This document shows positions 1-5,701 of a DNA stretch of 6,452 nt, piece after piece. The notes under the pieces are model-generated. The model saw nothing but the letters and a program-made list of their open reading frames with translations, was not told where the DNA came from and did no database searches. The stretch covers positions 1 through 6,452 of the forward strand of contig DQTU01000182.1 of NCBI GenBank assembly GCA_015662615.1, read 5' to 3'. Made by a program: the position numbers and the translations under genes. The stretch comes from Campylobacterales bacterium. Its GTDB lineage: Bacteria > Campylobacterota > Campylobacteria > Campylobacterales > QNZT01. The first letter of the stretch is position 1; the number at the start of each line of letters is the position of its first letter.

Positions 1-283
1 CCCACATAGGCTCAGGAAAGTAAGAATCCTCCTTAAAGCGTGCCATGATATGAAAATGAACATGGGGCATGTAGTTACCAAATGAAGCAATATTGATTTT
101 TGTTGGATTATAGTATGAAAGCATCTCTAATTCAATGATATCTAACACACGCCAGATCTCTTTTTTTACATCTTTGGGACAATCAGAAAATTCTTTATAT
201 TGTACTTTAGTAAAGATTTTAAGCCATGGGACTTCACTCTCTTCACTCTCTATAAAAATAAGATTGTTTTCAAAAATTTTCAT
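1..283 (-). CDS. HIT-family nucleotide hydrolase/transferase, 3' end cut by the window
   Basis: Ninety-four codons are visible, starting at the ATG at 281-283 and running off the left edge. Residues 74-80 read HVHFHIM, the His-x-His-x-His-x-x signature of the histidine triad superfamily; the middle and last histidines normally sit at the nucleotide phosphate, one being the nucleophile. The following ARFKEDSYFPEPMW resembles the segment after the triad in short bacterial HIT proteins (about 110-130 residues), so only the C-terminus should be missing. These cytosolic enzymes cleave AMP-type or dinucleoside polyphosphate substrates; the substrate cannot be told here. The ATG directly abuts the fabH stop (TAGATG) with no clear Shine-Dalgarno sequence, so translation is probably coupled to fabH. 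It looks like the last or near-last gene of the ndk-fabH operon. Family is secure; exact function is not. Confidence 0.85.
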   Translation of the reverse strand, partial: MKIFENNLIFIESEESEVPWLKIFTKVQYKEFSDCPKDVKKEIWRVLDIIELEMLSYYNPTKINIASFGNYMPHVHFHIMARFKEDSYFPEPMW

Positions 284-1276
284 CTATTTTTGATTAAAAT
301 GGACTATTGCACTTCCCCATGTCAATCCACCGCCGAAAGTATCAAGTAACATAAGATCACCAGTTTTTAGTTTTCCGCTCTCGTACCAATCATTGATGGC
401 CATTGGGATTGAAGCTGCTGAAGTATTTCCATATTTGGCAACAGTCAATACAACTTTTTCTTGCGGAAAATTTAATTTTCTTGCAACAGCATCGATGATA
501 CGAAAATTTGCTTGATGTGGTATAAAAAAATCTATATCATCACTTGTCATGCTGTTTTTTTCTAAGATATTCTTAACATCTCTAGTTAGGGTATTTACTG
601 CTAGCTTGAAAGTTTCATTACCTTTCATTTTCAGGTAGTGCATCCCCTCGTCAAGTACTTTTTGACTACATGGATTTTTAGAACCACAGCCGGGAGTAAT
701 TAAAAAATCTTGATATGCTCCATCAGACGAAGTATGTAAATCAATGATAGACTCCTCTTTTTTATCACTCGTACCAATAACCGCCGCTCCTGCTCCGTCA
801 CCAAACAGAATACTTGTCGTTCTATCACTGTAATCCACAATAGAACTCATTTTTTCAGCACCAATAATAAGTACATTTTTCTTGATACCAGACTCAACAA
901 AGGCTTTTGCAATATTCATAGCATAGACAAAACCACTACACGCAGCAGAGATATCAAAAGCTGTGATATGTGAAATTCCTAACTTATCAGCAATAACACA
1001 AGCAGTTGAAGGCATACATAAAAAATCAGGGGTAATTGTGGCACAAACGATAGCATCAATCTCAGAATGTTTTAATCCACTTCTTTCAATCGCTATCTTC
1101 GCAGCCTCATACGCTAAATCACTTGTAGATTGTTCTTCACTTGCAATATATCTTACTTCTATACCAGTTCGTTGTTTTATCCACTCATCAGTAGTGTCAA
1201 CCATCTTTTCAAAGTCTTGATTTGTAAGTTTCTTGGGAGGAACATATGCCCCGATAGATTTAAATGACGCATACAT
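284..1276 (-). CDS. fabH: Beta-ketoacyl-ACP synthase III (FabH)
   Basis: FabH condenses an acyl-CoA, usually acetyl-CoA, with malonyl-ACP to start type II fatty acid synthesis in the cytosol. The 330-residue length is normal. The thiolase-fold catalytic triad is intact: Cys113 in DISAACSGF, His254 in FIPHQAN and Asn284 in KYGNTSAASIP. The N-terminal EWIKQRTGI (31-39) and the C-terminal glycine-rich FGGGLTWGSA (314-323) are also typical. The start is supported by AAGGAA about 8 nt upstream. It follows plsX by 30 nt, a gap filled by a perfect stem-loop, and its stop touches the HIT start codon. The plsX-fabH order is conserved in many bacteria. Acyl-CoA preference (acetyl versus branched) cannot be read from the sequence with confidence. 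Confidence 0.97.
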   Translation of the reverse strand: MYASFKSIGAYVPPKKLTNQDFEKMVDTTDEWIKQRTGIEVRYIASEEQSTSDLAYEAAKIAIERSGLKHSEIDAIVCATITPDFLCMPSTACVIADKLGISHITAFDISAACSGFVYAMNIAKAFVESGIKKNVLIIGAEKMSSIVDYSDRTTSILFGDGAGAAVIGTSDKKEESIIDLHTSSDGAYQDFLITPGCGSKNPCSQKVLDEGMHYLKMKGNETFKLAVNTLTRDVKNILEKNSMTSDDIDFFIPHQANFRIIDAVARKLNFPQEKVVLTVAKYGNTSAASIPMAINDWYESGKLKTGDLMLLDTFGGGLTWGSAIVHFNQK

Positions 1277-1291
1277 ATAAAGATTCCTTAT

Positions 1292-1315
1292 TATCGCTAA
1301 ATTAAATTAGCGATA
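1292..1315 (-). promoter_or_regulatory. Perfect stem-loop spanning the plsX stop codon, upstream of fabH
   Basis: Bases 1292-1300 and 1307-1315 are perfect reverse complements (TATCGCTAA / TTAGCGATA), giving a 9-bp stem with a 6-nt loop. In the minus-strand transcript the 5' arm holds the plsX stop codon (1307-1309), and the 3' arm ends only a few nucleotides before the fabH Shine-Dalgarno sequence (AAGGAA). No U-run follows, so it is not a standard intrinsic terminator. It may tune fabH translation, reinitiation or mRNA processing inside the operon; that role is inferred. Confidence 0.55.
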
Positions 1316-2299
1316 TTGTAGCAAAGAATTCTCTATATCTTGGTTAATATCCGTCTCTAAAAAGTCTCTTGCTTGATACATGGCATTTTTAATAGCTATT
1401 TTATTACTTTTACCATGACAAATGATAGTACAGTTTTTAACACCAAGTAACGGTGCTCCACCGTACTCTGCATAATCTATCTGTTTTTTTAAGAGCTTAA
1501 AAACTCTTCTCATCAAAAGTGCACCCGTTAATGCCCTTGGAGACATTTTGATATTTAACTTTATAAGTTTTGAGATTGAGCTTGCAACACCTTCACTTGT
1601 TTTTAAAAGTATATTTCCTACAAATCCATCGCAAACAACAATATCAACGCTATCATTGAAAATATCACTTCCCTCAACATTTCCAATAAAAGATGGATGT
1701 GCCGTTAAAAGGGCATGCGTCTCTTTGGTTATCTCAGTTCCTTTGGATTTTTCTTCTCCATTAGACAATAAGCCAATACGCGGATTTTCTAGTTTTAAAA
1801 CACTTTTAGCATAAACATGTCCCAAAATCCCAAATTCAAAAAGGTGTTCAGGTTTACAATCAACATTTGCACCTACATCTAAAACAAGAGTTCTTCCCTC
1901 TGTTGCTGTAGGCATGAGTGTCGCGATAGCAGGGCGAGAGACACCCTTGATACGACCGATTCTTAAAGTTGCCAAACTCATAGTAGCCCCACTATGCCCT
2001 GCAGATACAACGGCTTGTGCTCTTCCGTCTCGTACAAGTTCAACTGCCTTATATATCGTTGATTCTTTTCGCTTTAGTGCATCAGTAGCACTTTCACTCA
2101 TCGCAAATACATCATCACACTCAACAATTTCAATATACTTTTTAAATCTTCTTGGAATACGGTGTTCAAATTCGCTAGATTTACCAACTAATAGGACATT
2201 AAATTTCTGTTTTGATTTTTTAAGTGAGAGTATAACTCCATCGACGATAGGGATAGGACCAAAATCCCCTCCCATCGCATCAACTGCTATAGTATGCAT
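1307..2299 (-). CDS. plsX: Phosphate acyltransferase PlsX (acyl-ACP:phosphate)
   Basis: PlsX converts acyl-ACP and phosphate into acyl-phosphate, the donor that PlsY uses for the first acylation of glycerol-3-phosphate; it is a peripheral membrane enzyme of phospholipid synthesis. Family landmarks in order are VDAMGGD (6-12), SAGHSGATMSL (99-109), LDVGANVDCKPEHL (140-153), LLSNGEEKSKGTE (177-189), CDGFVGNILLKTSEG (223-237) and YAEYGGAPLLGVKN (276-289). With the start at 2299 the protein is 330 residues, the usual size, and begins MHTIAVDAMGG as PlsX proteins do. The longer in-frame ATG at 2365 adds 22 residues that overlap rpmF in another frame and match nothing, so I reject it. No clear Shine-Dalgarno precedes 2299; only one base separates the rpmF stop from this ATG, so coupled translation is likely. 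Confidence 0.96.
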   Translation of the reverse strand: MHTIAVDAMGGDFGPIPIVDGVILSLKKSKQKFNVLLVGKSSEFEHRIPRRFKKYIEIVECDDVFAMSESATDALKRKESTIYKAVELVRDGRAQAVVSAGHSGATMSLATLRIGRIKGVSRPAIATLMPTATEGRTLVLDVGANVDCKPEHLFEFGILGHVYAKSVLKLENPRIGLLSNGEEKSKGTEITKETHALLTAHPSFIGNVEGSDIFNDSVDIVVCDGFVGNILLKTSEGVASSISKLIKLNIKMSPRALTGALLMRRVFKLLKKQIDYAEYGGAPLLGVKNCTIICHGKSNKIAIKNAMYQARDFLETDINQDIENSLLQYR

Positions 2300-2300
2300 T

Positions 2301-2459
2301 TTAGTCGTTTGCTTTGTATTCGCCTGTAGTCTTGTTGATATGGTGTGGCATTCTCCACGTTCCATCGCTATCTTTAACTGGTCTTGGAAGAGTCAGTTTA
2401 TAATGTGTTCTTCTTTTCGCTGCGCGTGTTTTACTCACGCGTCTCTTTGGTACTGCCAT
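2301..2459 (-). CDS. rpmF: 50S ribosomal protein L32
   Basis: This 52-residue gene is short enough to be lost to ORF length cutoffs. It starts MAVPKRRVSKTRAAKRR, the near-invariant L32 N-terminus, and ends with INKTTGEYKAND, matching the usual C-terminal tail. The protein is strongly basic, as expected for a structural component of the large ribosomal subunit. It has no cysteine, so it is the C-minus form that does not bind zinc. A strong Shine-Dalgarno (AAGGAG) lies in the last codons of yceD, 2 nt separate the yceD stop from this ATG, and one base separates its stop from plsX. The yceD-rpmF-plsX-fabH arrangement is one of the most conserved bacterial clusters, which supports all four calls. 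Confidence 0.97.
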   Translation of the reverse strand: MAVPKRRVSKTRAAKRRTHYKLTLPRPVKDSDGTWRMPHHINKTTGEYKAND

Positions 2460-2461
2460 AA

Positions 2462-2818
2462 TTATTCTCCTTGGTCTTCGTTTTTACATTTTTCACAGTA
2501 ATGATAATCAACTTTTATAGAACTAATTTCACTCTGTACAATCTCATCAAAATCCACCATGTGATCTTGACACTCAATAATTTCTAAATCTTCTTCAGAC
2601 ACACCATCACTTACTTTAAGTGCTATAGTCTCATCTACTGGCAATGCAAATGCATCTCCACATATATCGCAGTCAACTGTTATTTGACCACTCATAACGA
2701 TTTCTACACGCAACATTCTATTTGACTCTTTATAAAAAGTGCCATCACAGACAAGTAATTCATCTATAACTTTAAAATCAGATTTCGTGTAAGGAATCTT
2801 TCTAAACTCGATTTTCAT
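2462..2818 (-). CDS. yceD: DUF177/YceD-family protein with two CXXC pairs
   Basis: A 118-residue protein directly upstream of rpmF, where YceD (DUF177) sits in most bacteria. The family is linked to ribosome assembly, possibly 23S rRNA or large-subunit maturation; the biochemical role is not settled. Visible features are an N-terminal beta-rich half, a VDCDICGDAF motif (Cys50, Cys53) where the family usually has C-x-RC, a very acidic middle (about 67-99), and a C-terminal YHYCEKCKNED (Cys108, Cys111). The two CXXC pairs could make a zinc site. The ATG at 2816-2818 has only a GG immediately before it, 15 nt after the ndk stop, so initiation is probably coupled to ndk. The call rests on position, size and the first cysteine motif, since sequence similarity in this family is weak. 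Confidence 0.82.
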   Translation of the reverse strand: MKIEFRKIPYTKSDFKVIDELLVCDGTFYKESNRMLRVEIVMSGQITVDCDICGDAFALPVDETIALKVSDGVSEEDLEIIECQDHMVDFDEIVQSEISSIKVDYHYCEKCKNEDQGE

Positions 2819-2833
2819 CCTATTTTTGAATGC

Positions 2834-3247
2834 TTATACTATCTCTTCTTTGCTAAAAAAGAACTTTATCTCATTTGCAGCATTCTCTACTGAATCACTA
2901 CCGTGCACAGCATTTGCATCAATACTATCAGCAAAGTCAGCTCTGATTGTTCCCTTTGCTGCCTCTTTTGGATTTGTTGCACCCATAAGATCTCTGTTTT
3001 TAGCCATAGCACCTTCACCCTCAAGAACCATAACAACAACTGGTCCACTTGTCATAAACTCTACAAGTTCACCATAAAAAGGTCTCTCAGCATGAACTGC
3101 GTAAAAATCGCCAGCTTTTTTTGCATCTAATTGCATCTTTTTCATCGCTGCGACTCTAAGTCCATTTGACTCAAATCTATCTACGATTTTTCCGATAACA
3201 CCTTTTTTAACTGCATCTGGTTTGATGATTGATAAAGTTTGTTCCAT
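2834..3247 (-). CDS. ndk: Nucleoside diphosphate kinase
   Basis: Ndk transfers the gamma phosphate of ATP to NDPs and dNDPs through a phosphohistidine, balancing nucleotide pools in the cytosol. The protein has the normal 137 residues. Conserved parts are the N-terminal SIIKPDAV (Lys9), HAERPFYGELVEFMTSGPV (52-70), NRDLMGATNP (84-93), GTIRADF (99-105) and the active-site NAVHGSDS, with catalytic His115. GGAGA lies about 7-8 nt before the ATG. It is the first gene of the operon leading into yceD-rpmF-plsX-fabH, with a promoter candidate about 50 nt upstream and the fdxA terminator beyond that. Pairing of ndk with the rpmF-plsX-fabH cluster is known from Campylobacter and Helicobacter, so it marks the lineage. 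Confidence 0.97.
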   Translation of the reverse strand: MEQTLSIIKPDAVKKGVIGKIVDRFESNGLRVAAMKKMQLDAKKAGDFYAVHAERPFYGELVEFMTSGPVVVMVLEGEGAMAKNRDLMGATNPKEAAKGTIRADFADSIDANAVHGSDSVENAANEIKFFFSKEEIV

Positions 3248-3294
3248 GATTGTTTCTCCAATATTTAATAATATAATTTATTTAAAAGCGAGGG

Positions 3295-3300
3295 AGTATA
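3295..3300 (-). promoter_or_regulatory. Candidate -10 of the ndk-yceD-rpmF-plsX-fabH-HIT operon
   Basis: On the minus strand TATACT is preceded by T-rich blocks at roughly one-helical-turn spacing across 3301-3348, the pattern typical of Campylobacterota sigma-70 promoters, which lack a -35 box. It would start transcription about 40 nt before the ndk ATG. Part of the T-rich stretch also serves as the fdxA terminator tail. A second AT-rich stretch at 3268-3280 lies too close to the Shine-Dalgarno to be a good -10. Predicted by eye only. Confidence 0.5.
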
Positions 3301-3341
3301 TCGAAATGAAGTTAAAATGGAGTTTAAATAAAAAAAGTTAG

Positions 3342-3365
3342 AAAAAAATGCCACTTAACAGCATT
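3342..3365 (-). terminator. Intrinsic terminator downstream of fdxA
   Basis: In the minus-strand transcript AATGCTG (3365-3359) pairs with TGGCATT (3353-3347) through 7 bp, two of them G-U, around a TTAAG loop. The 3' arm runs straight into seven U residues (3348-3342), the first two of which close the stem. The stem is short, but its position and U-tract fit termination of fdxA ahead of the ndk promoter. It lies 50 nt past the fdxA stop, after another hairpin. Confidence 0.6.
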
Positions 3366-3376
3366 CAATTAAAGTA

Positions 3377-3402
3377 GCTAAAAGGAATTACTTCCCTTTA
3401 GC
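3377..3402 (-). repeat. GUAA-tetraloop stem-loop, copy A, 3' of fdxA
   Basis: Arms 3377-3387 and 3392-3402 form an 11-bp stem. Read as minus-strand RNA all positions pair (one G-U) and the loop is GUAA, a stable GNRA tetraloop; read on the plus strand there is an A-C mismatch, so the minus strand is the likely functional one. It begins 12 nt after the fdxA stop codon. Sixteen core bases (GGAAGTAATTCCTTTT) are identical to a stem-loop at 5733-5756 after rplU. It lacks a direct U-tract and may protect or process 3' ends; a role in termination with the next hairpin is also possible. Confidence 0.6.
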
Positions 3403-3414
3403 GTATAAAATATG

Positions 3415-3690
3415 TTATTCGTCAATACAAGGTGTTCCTGCATCTCCACGACCTTCCATAAGAGTCTTACCATCTTTTGGCTCTCCCCAAACGATACAAC
3501 CCTCAGTTGGGCAAGACTCAGCACATGCTGGAGTATCAAAGTGACCTACGCACTCAACACATTTATCTTCATACACATAATAAATCTCTTCGCCCGTTGG
3601 ATTATCATCCTCATCAACAATTGCTTCTACTGGACACTCATCGATGCAAGCTCCACAATTTATACATGTATCACTTATAACTACTGCCAT
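3415..3690 (-). CDS. fdxA: 2[4Fe-4S] ferredoxin, FdxA type
   Basis: A 91-residue low-potential electron carrier. The first cluster motif is C9-x2-C12-x2-C15-x3-C19-P. The second is C44-x2-C47-x8-C56-x3-C60-P, with the extended x8 spacing of Allochromatium-type ferredoxins rather than the compact clostridial x2. A 31-residue tail after Cys60 carries two more cysteines, Cys65 and Cys88. Many acidic residues fit a soluble redox partner. The start is backed by AAAGGA about 6 nt upstream. In Campylobacter jejuni the equivalent gene sits next to ndk and divergently to ahpC, is iron-induced and contributes to aerotolerance (known from that organism). Here it has its own promoter candidate and terminator, so it is probably a single-gene unit, though read-through from metK is possible. 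The redox partner is unknown. Confidence 0.93.
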   Translation of the reverse strand: MAVVISDTCINCGACIDECPVEAIVDEDDNPTGEEIYYVYEDKCVECVGHFDTPACAESCPTEGCIVWGEPKDGKTLMEGRGDAGTPCIDE

Positions 3691-3720
3691 ATTAATTCCT
3701 TTATATTAAATTCGAGTCAA

Positions 3721-3729
3721 ATTATATCA
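3721..3729 (-). promoter_or_regulatory. fdxA extended -10 promoter
   Basis: The minus strand reads TGATATAAT, a perfect TATAAT with the extended TGn element, preceded by two T-runs (3730-3735 and 3740-3745) and no -35 hexamer, as expected for Campylobacterota. Transcription would start about 25 nt before the fdxA ATG. It lies in the 56-bp gap after metK, where I see no convincing metK terminator. Confidence 0.6.
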
Positions 3730-3746
3730 AAAAATTGTGAAAAAAT

Positions 3747-4898
3747 CTATATTTTCAAATAATCTTTAATCTGTTCTACTTTATCAGTCGCTTCCCAACT
3801 AAAGCCTTCACGTCCAAAATGCCCATAGGCTGCTGTTTTTCTATAGATTGGCTTTAATAAATCCAAACTCTCAATGATACCACGAGGAGTCAACTTAAAC
3901 ACCTCTCTCACGCAACTTTCAAGTTTTTTATCATCAATGTTGGTACCACCGTGTGCATCTACAAAAATCGATACTGGCTCTACAACACCTATCGCATAGG
4001 CAAGTTGGATTGTTACTTTTTCACACACATCTGCTGCAACTAAGTTTTTTGCAATATATCTTGCCATGTATGCTGCACTTCTATCTACTTTTGATGGATC
4101 TTTACCCGAAAATGCTCCACCACCATGTGGACAACTTCCACCATAAGTATCAACGATAATCTTTCTTCCAGTTAGTCCAGCATCACCTTGAGGACCACCA
4201 ATGACAAATCTACCTGTTGGATTGATATGATATTTTACATCATCAGCCAAAAGCTCTTTAGGAATATTTTTCATAATTATCTCTTCAATTACCGCTTCTC
4301 TTAACTTATCTTGTTCGATATCAGGTGAATGTTGTGTTGAAACTACAATTGTATCAACAACGGTTGGCTTACCATCAACATAACGAATACTGACCTGTGC
4401 CTTACCATCAGGTCTTAAAAATGGAAGTACTCCACTTTTTCTGCACTCTGCTAAACCAGAAGTTAATTTATGTGAAAGATAAATCGGTAAAGGCATTAAG
4501 ACATCAGTCTCACGACAAGCATAACCAAACATAAGACCTTGATCACCTGCACCAATCTCACCAATAGCCAAATCAACACCTTGGTTGATATCAGGACTCT
4601 GCTCGCCTACACCATTTAAAACACCCGCACTTCTATAATCAAATCCAAACTGCGCATCGGTATATCCAATCTCACGGATTACTTCTCTTGCTATATCTTG
4701 CATAGGAGCATAAGCTGAAGTTTTTAACTCGCCAGCAATAACACAAAAACCATTAGATAGTAAAGTCTCGCATGCGACTCTTGCATAAGGATCTCTTTCA
4801 ATAATGTAATCCAATATCGCATCACTAATCTGATCTGCCATCTTATCTGGATGCCCTTCAGTAACACTCTCACTTGTAAATAAAAAATCTTTTCCCAT
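3747..4898 (-). CDS. metK: S-adenosylmethionine synthetase
   Basis: MetK joins methionine and ATP to form S-adenosylmethionine, releasing phosphate and pyrophosphate, and supplies methyl groups in the cytosol. The 383-residue protein is the usual length. Conserved sites are FTSESVTEGHPDK (7-19, with the ATP-binding His16), GVGEQSPDINQGV (96-108), the signature GAGDQG (116-121), the GGPQGDAGLTGRKI segment (234-247), and the P-loop-like second signature GGGAFSGKD (259-267), with Lys266 and Asp267. AGGA lies 7 nt upstream of the ATG. No SAM riboswitch is visible in the short leader. It diverges from ahpC and precedes fdxA by 56 bp. In Helicobacter pylori metK precedes ndk, whereas in C. jejuni fdxA does; both are present here. 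Confidence 0.98.
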   Translation of the reverse strand: MGKDFLFTSESVTEGHPDKMADQISDAILDYIIERDPYARVACETLLSNGFCVIAGELKTSAYAPMQDIAREVIREIGYTDAQFGFDYRSAGVLNGVGEQSPDINQGVDLAIGEIGAGDQGLMFGYACRETDVLMPLPIYLSHKLTSGLAECRKSGVLPFLRPDGKAQVSIRYVDGKPTVVDTIVVSTQHSPDIEQDKLREAVIEEIIMKNIPKELLADDVKYHINPTGRFVIGGPQGDAGLTGRKIIVDTYGGSCPHGGGAFSGKDPSKVDRSAAYMARYIAKNLVAADVCEKVTIQLAYAIGVVEPVSIFVDAHGGTNIDDKKLESCVREVFKLTPRGIIESLDLLKPIYRKTAAYGHFGREGFSWEATDKVEQIKDYLKI

Positions 4899-4940
4899 CT
4901 CTACATCCTATATATAATTATAATTTAAAATATCGGCGTA

Positions 4941-4949
4941 ATTCTAACA
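4941..4949 (-). promoter_or_regulatory. Candidate metK extended -10 promoter
   Basis: The minus strand reads TGTTAGAAT, an extended -10 with one mismatch to TATAAT. Two T-tracts lie upstream (minus strand of 4950-4973), spaced about a helical turn apart. Transcription would start roughly 36 nt before the metK ATG. TATAAT-like strings nearer the gene (4917-4922) are too close to the ribosome binding site to be first choice. Confidence 0.5.
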
Positions 4950-5004
4950 AAAATAAACTTTTTAACAAAAACATAATGCTATCATGTTCTCTTAAGTATT
5001 TATT

Positions 5005-5019
5005 GGATAATATTTATCC
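5005..5019 (+). promoter_or_regulatory. ahpC promoter -10 overlapped by a Fur/PerR-like palindrome
   Basis: GGATAATATTTATCC is an inverted repeat with 6-bp arms and a 3-bp centre. Aligned as 7-1-7 it matches 11 of 14 positions of the Fur-family core TGATAAT-N-ATTATCA. GATAAT at 5006-5011 is one mismatch from a -10 and would start transcription near 5018, about 30 nt before the ahpC ATG, so a bound repressor would cover the promoter. Repression of ahpC by PerR/Fur is established in Campylobacter; binding here is inferred. Confidence 0.45.
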
Positions 5020-5049
5020 GTAAATAAAAATTATAATAAAAGGAAATAT

Positions 5050-5646
5050 ATGTTAGTTACGAATAAAGCACCAGACTTTACAGCTACAGCAGTTATGGCT
5101 GATGGATCAATCAATGAGGAATTTAATCTTTATGACAACTTAGGAGAAAAAGGCGCAGTTCTATTTTTCTACCCACTAGATTTTACATTTGTATGCCCTT
5201 CAGAAATCATCGCATTTTCACACAGAATCGAAGATTTTACAAGCAGAGGCGTAAATGTTATCGGTGTTTCAGTTGATAGTCAATTTTCTCACTTCGCATG
5301 GAGAGAGACTCCAGTAGATCAAGGTGGTATCGGAAGAGTTAAATATCCATTAGTTGCAGATTTAGATAAAAAAATCTCAAAAAAATATGATGTTCTTCTT
5401 GATAAAGCAGTAGCACTTCGTGGTTCATTCCTAATTGATGCTGACGGAACAGTAAGACACGCAGTGATCAATGACCTTCCATTAGGTAGAAATATCGATG
5501 AAATGATCAGAATGGTAGATACAATGTTATTTACAAACGAGCATGGTGAAGTATGTCCAGCTGGTTGGAACAAAGGCGATGAAGGTATGAAAGCAGATAC
5601 TGAAGGTGTTGCAGAATACTTAGCGAAACATGAAGATGATCTATAA
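5050..5646 (+). CDS. ahpC: Typical 2-Cys peroxiredoxin (AhpC/TsaA)
   Basis: The protein reduces hydrogen peroxide, organic hydroperoxides and probably peroxynitrite in the cytosol. It has 198 residues, the same length as Helicobacter and Campylobacter AhpC, with the peroxidatic Cys49 in DFTFVCPSE, the supporting Arg124 in ALRGSFLID and the resolving Cys169 in HGEVCPAGW. These are its only cysteines. A GGIG motif occurs at 92-95, but the C-terminal helix reads AEYLAKHEDDL, without the YF motif of hyperoxidation-sensitive enzymes. AAAAGGAA lies about 6 nt before the ATG. No ahpF neighbour is present, so the reductant is probably thioredoxin, as in Helicobacter. It is the only plus-strand gene, diverges from metK and converges on rplU. 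A Fur/PerR-like site lies over its likely promoter. Confidence 0.97.
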   Translation: MLVTNKAPDFTATAVMADGSINEEFNLYDNLGEKGAVLFFYPLDFTFVCPSEIIAFSHRIEDFTSRGVNVIGVSVDSQFSHFAWRETPVDQGGIGRVKYPLVADLDKKISKKYDVLLDKAVALRGSFLIDADGTVRHAVINDLPLGRNIDEMIRMVDTMLFTNEHGEVCPAGWNKGDEGMKADTEGVAEYLAKHEDDL

Positions 5647-5669
5647 CGATCAGAAAAAAATTATTTAGA

Positions 5670-5700
5670 CTCACATAAGGGCGGTTCATCTGCCCGTGAG
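5670..5700 (+). terminator. GC-rich stem-loop 3' of ahpC
   Basis: CTCAC (5670-5674) pairs with GTGAG (5696-5700), and GGGCGG (5679-5684) pairs with CTGCCC (5690-5695), around a TTCAT loop, with ATAA bulged on one side. A G-U pair exists only in the plus-strand RNA (A-C on the other strand), so it fits the ahpC transcript, starting 24 nt after its stop. No U-tract follows, so I call it a 3'-end or terminator-like structure with reserve. Confidence 0.45.
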
Positions 5701-5701
5701 C

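Noticed and set aside
2300..2365. Longer plsX start at 2365
   Set aside because: The extra 22 residues overlap the clear rpmF frame and do not resemble PlsX; MHTIAVDAMGG at 2299 is the normal N-terminus.
1914..2501. Plus-strand open frame of 195 codons
   Set aside because: It is antisense to plsX, rpmF and yceD, crosses three real genes, has no ribosome site of note and no recognisable domain; a shadow frame.
3691..3746. metK intrinsic terminator in the metK-fdxA gap
   Set aside because: T-runs are present, but the only pairing is a weak A/T stem of about 6 bp reaching back into the metK end; the T-runs fit the fdxA promoter better.
3412..3762. Plus-strand open frame of 116 codons
   Set aside because: It is antisense to fdxA and runs through its promoter; its composition mirrors the ferredoxin codons and no family is recognisable.
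5031..5037. TATAAT at 5032-5037 as the ahpC -10
   Set aside because: It is 3 nt from the AAGGAA ribosome site, so a transcript starting there would lack a usable leader.
4899..5049. SAM riboswitch upstream of metK
   Set aside because: The leader from the likely start site is only about 36 nt and AT-rich, with none of the helices of known SAM riboswitches.
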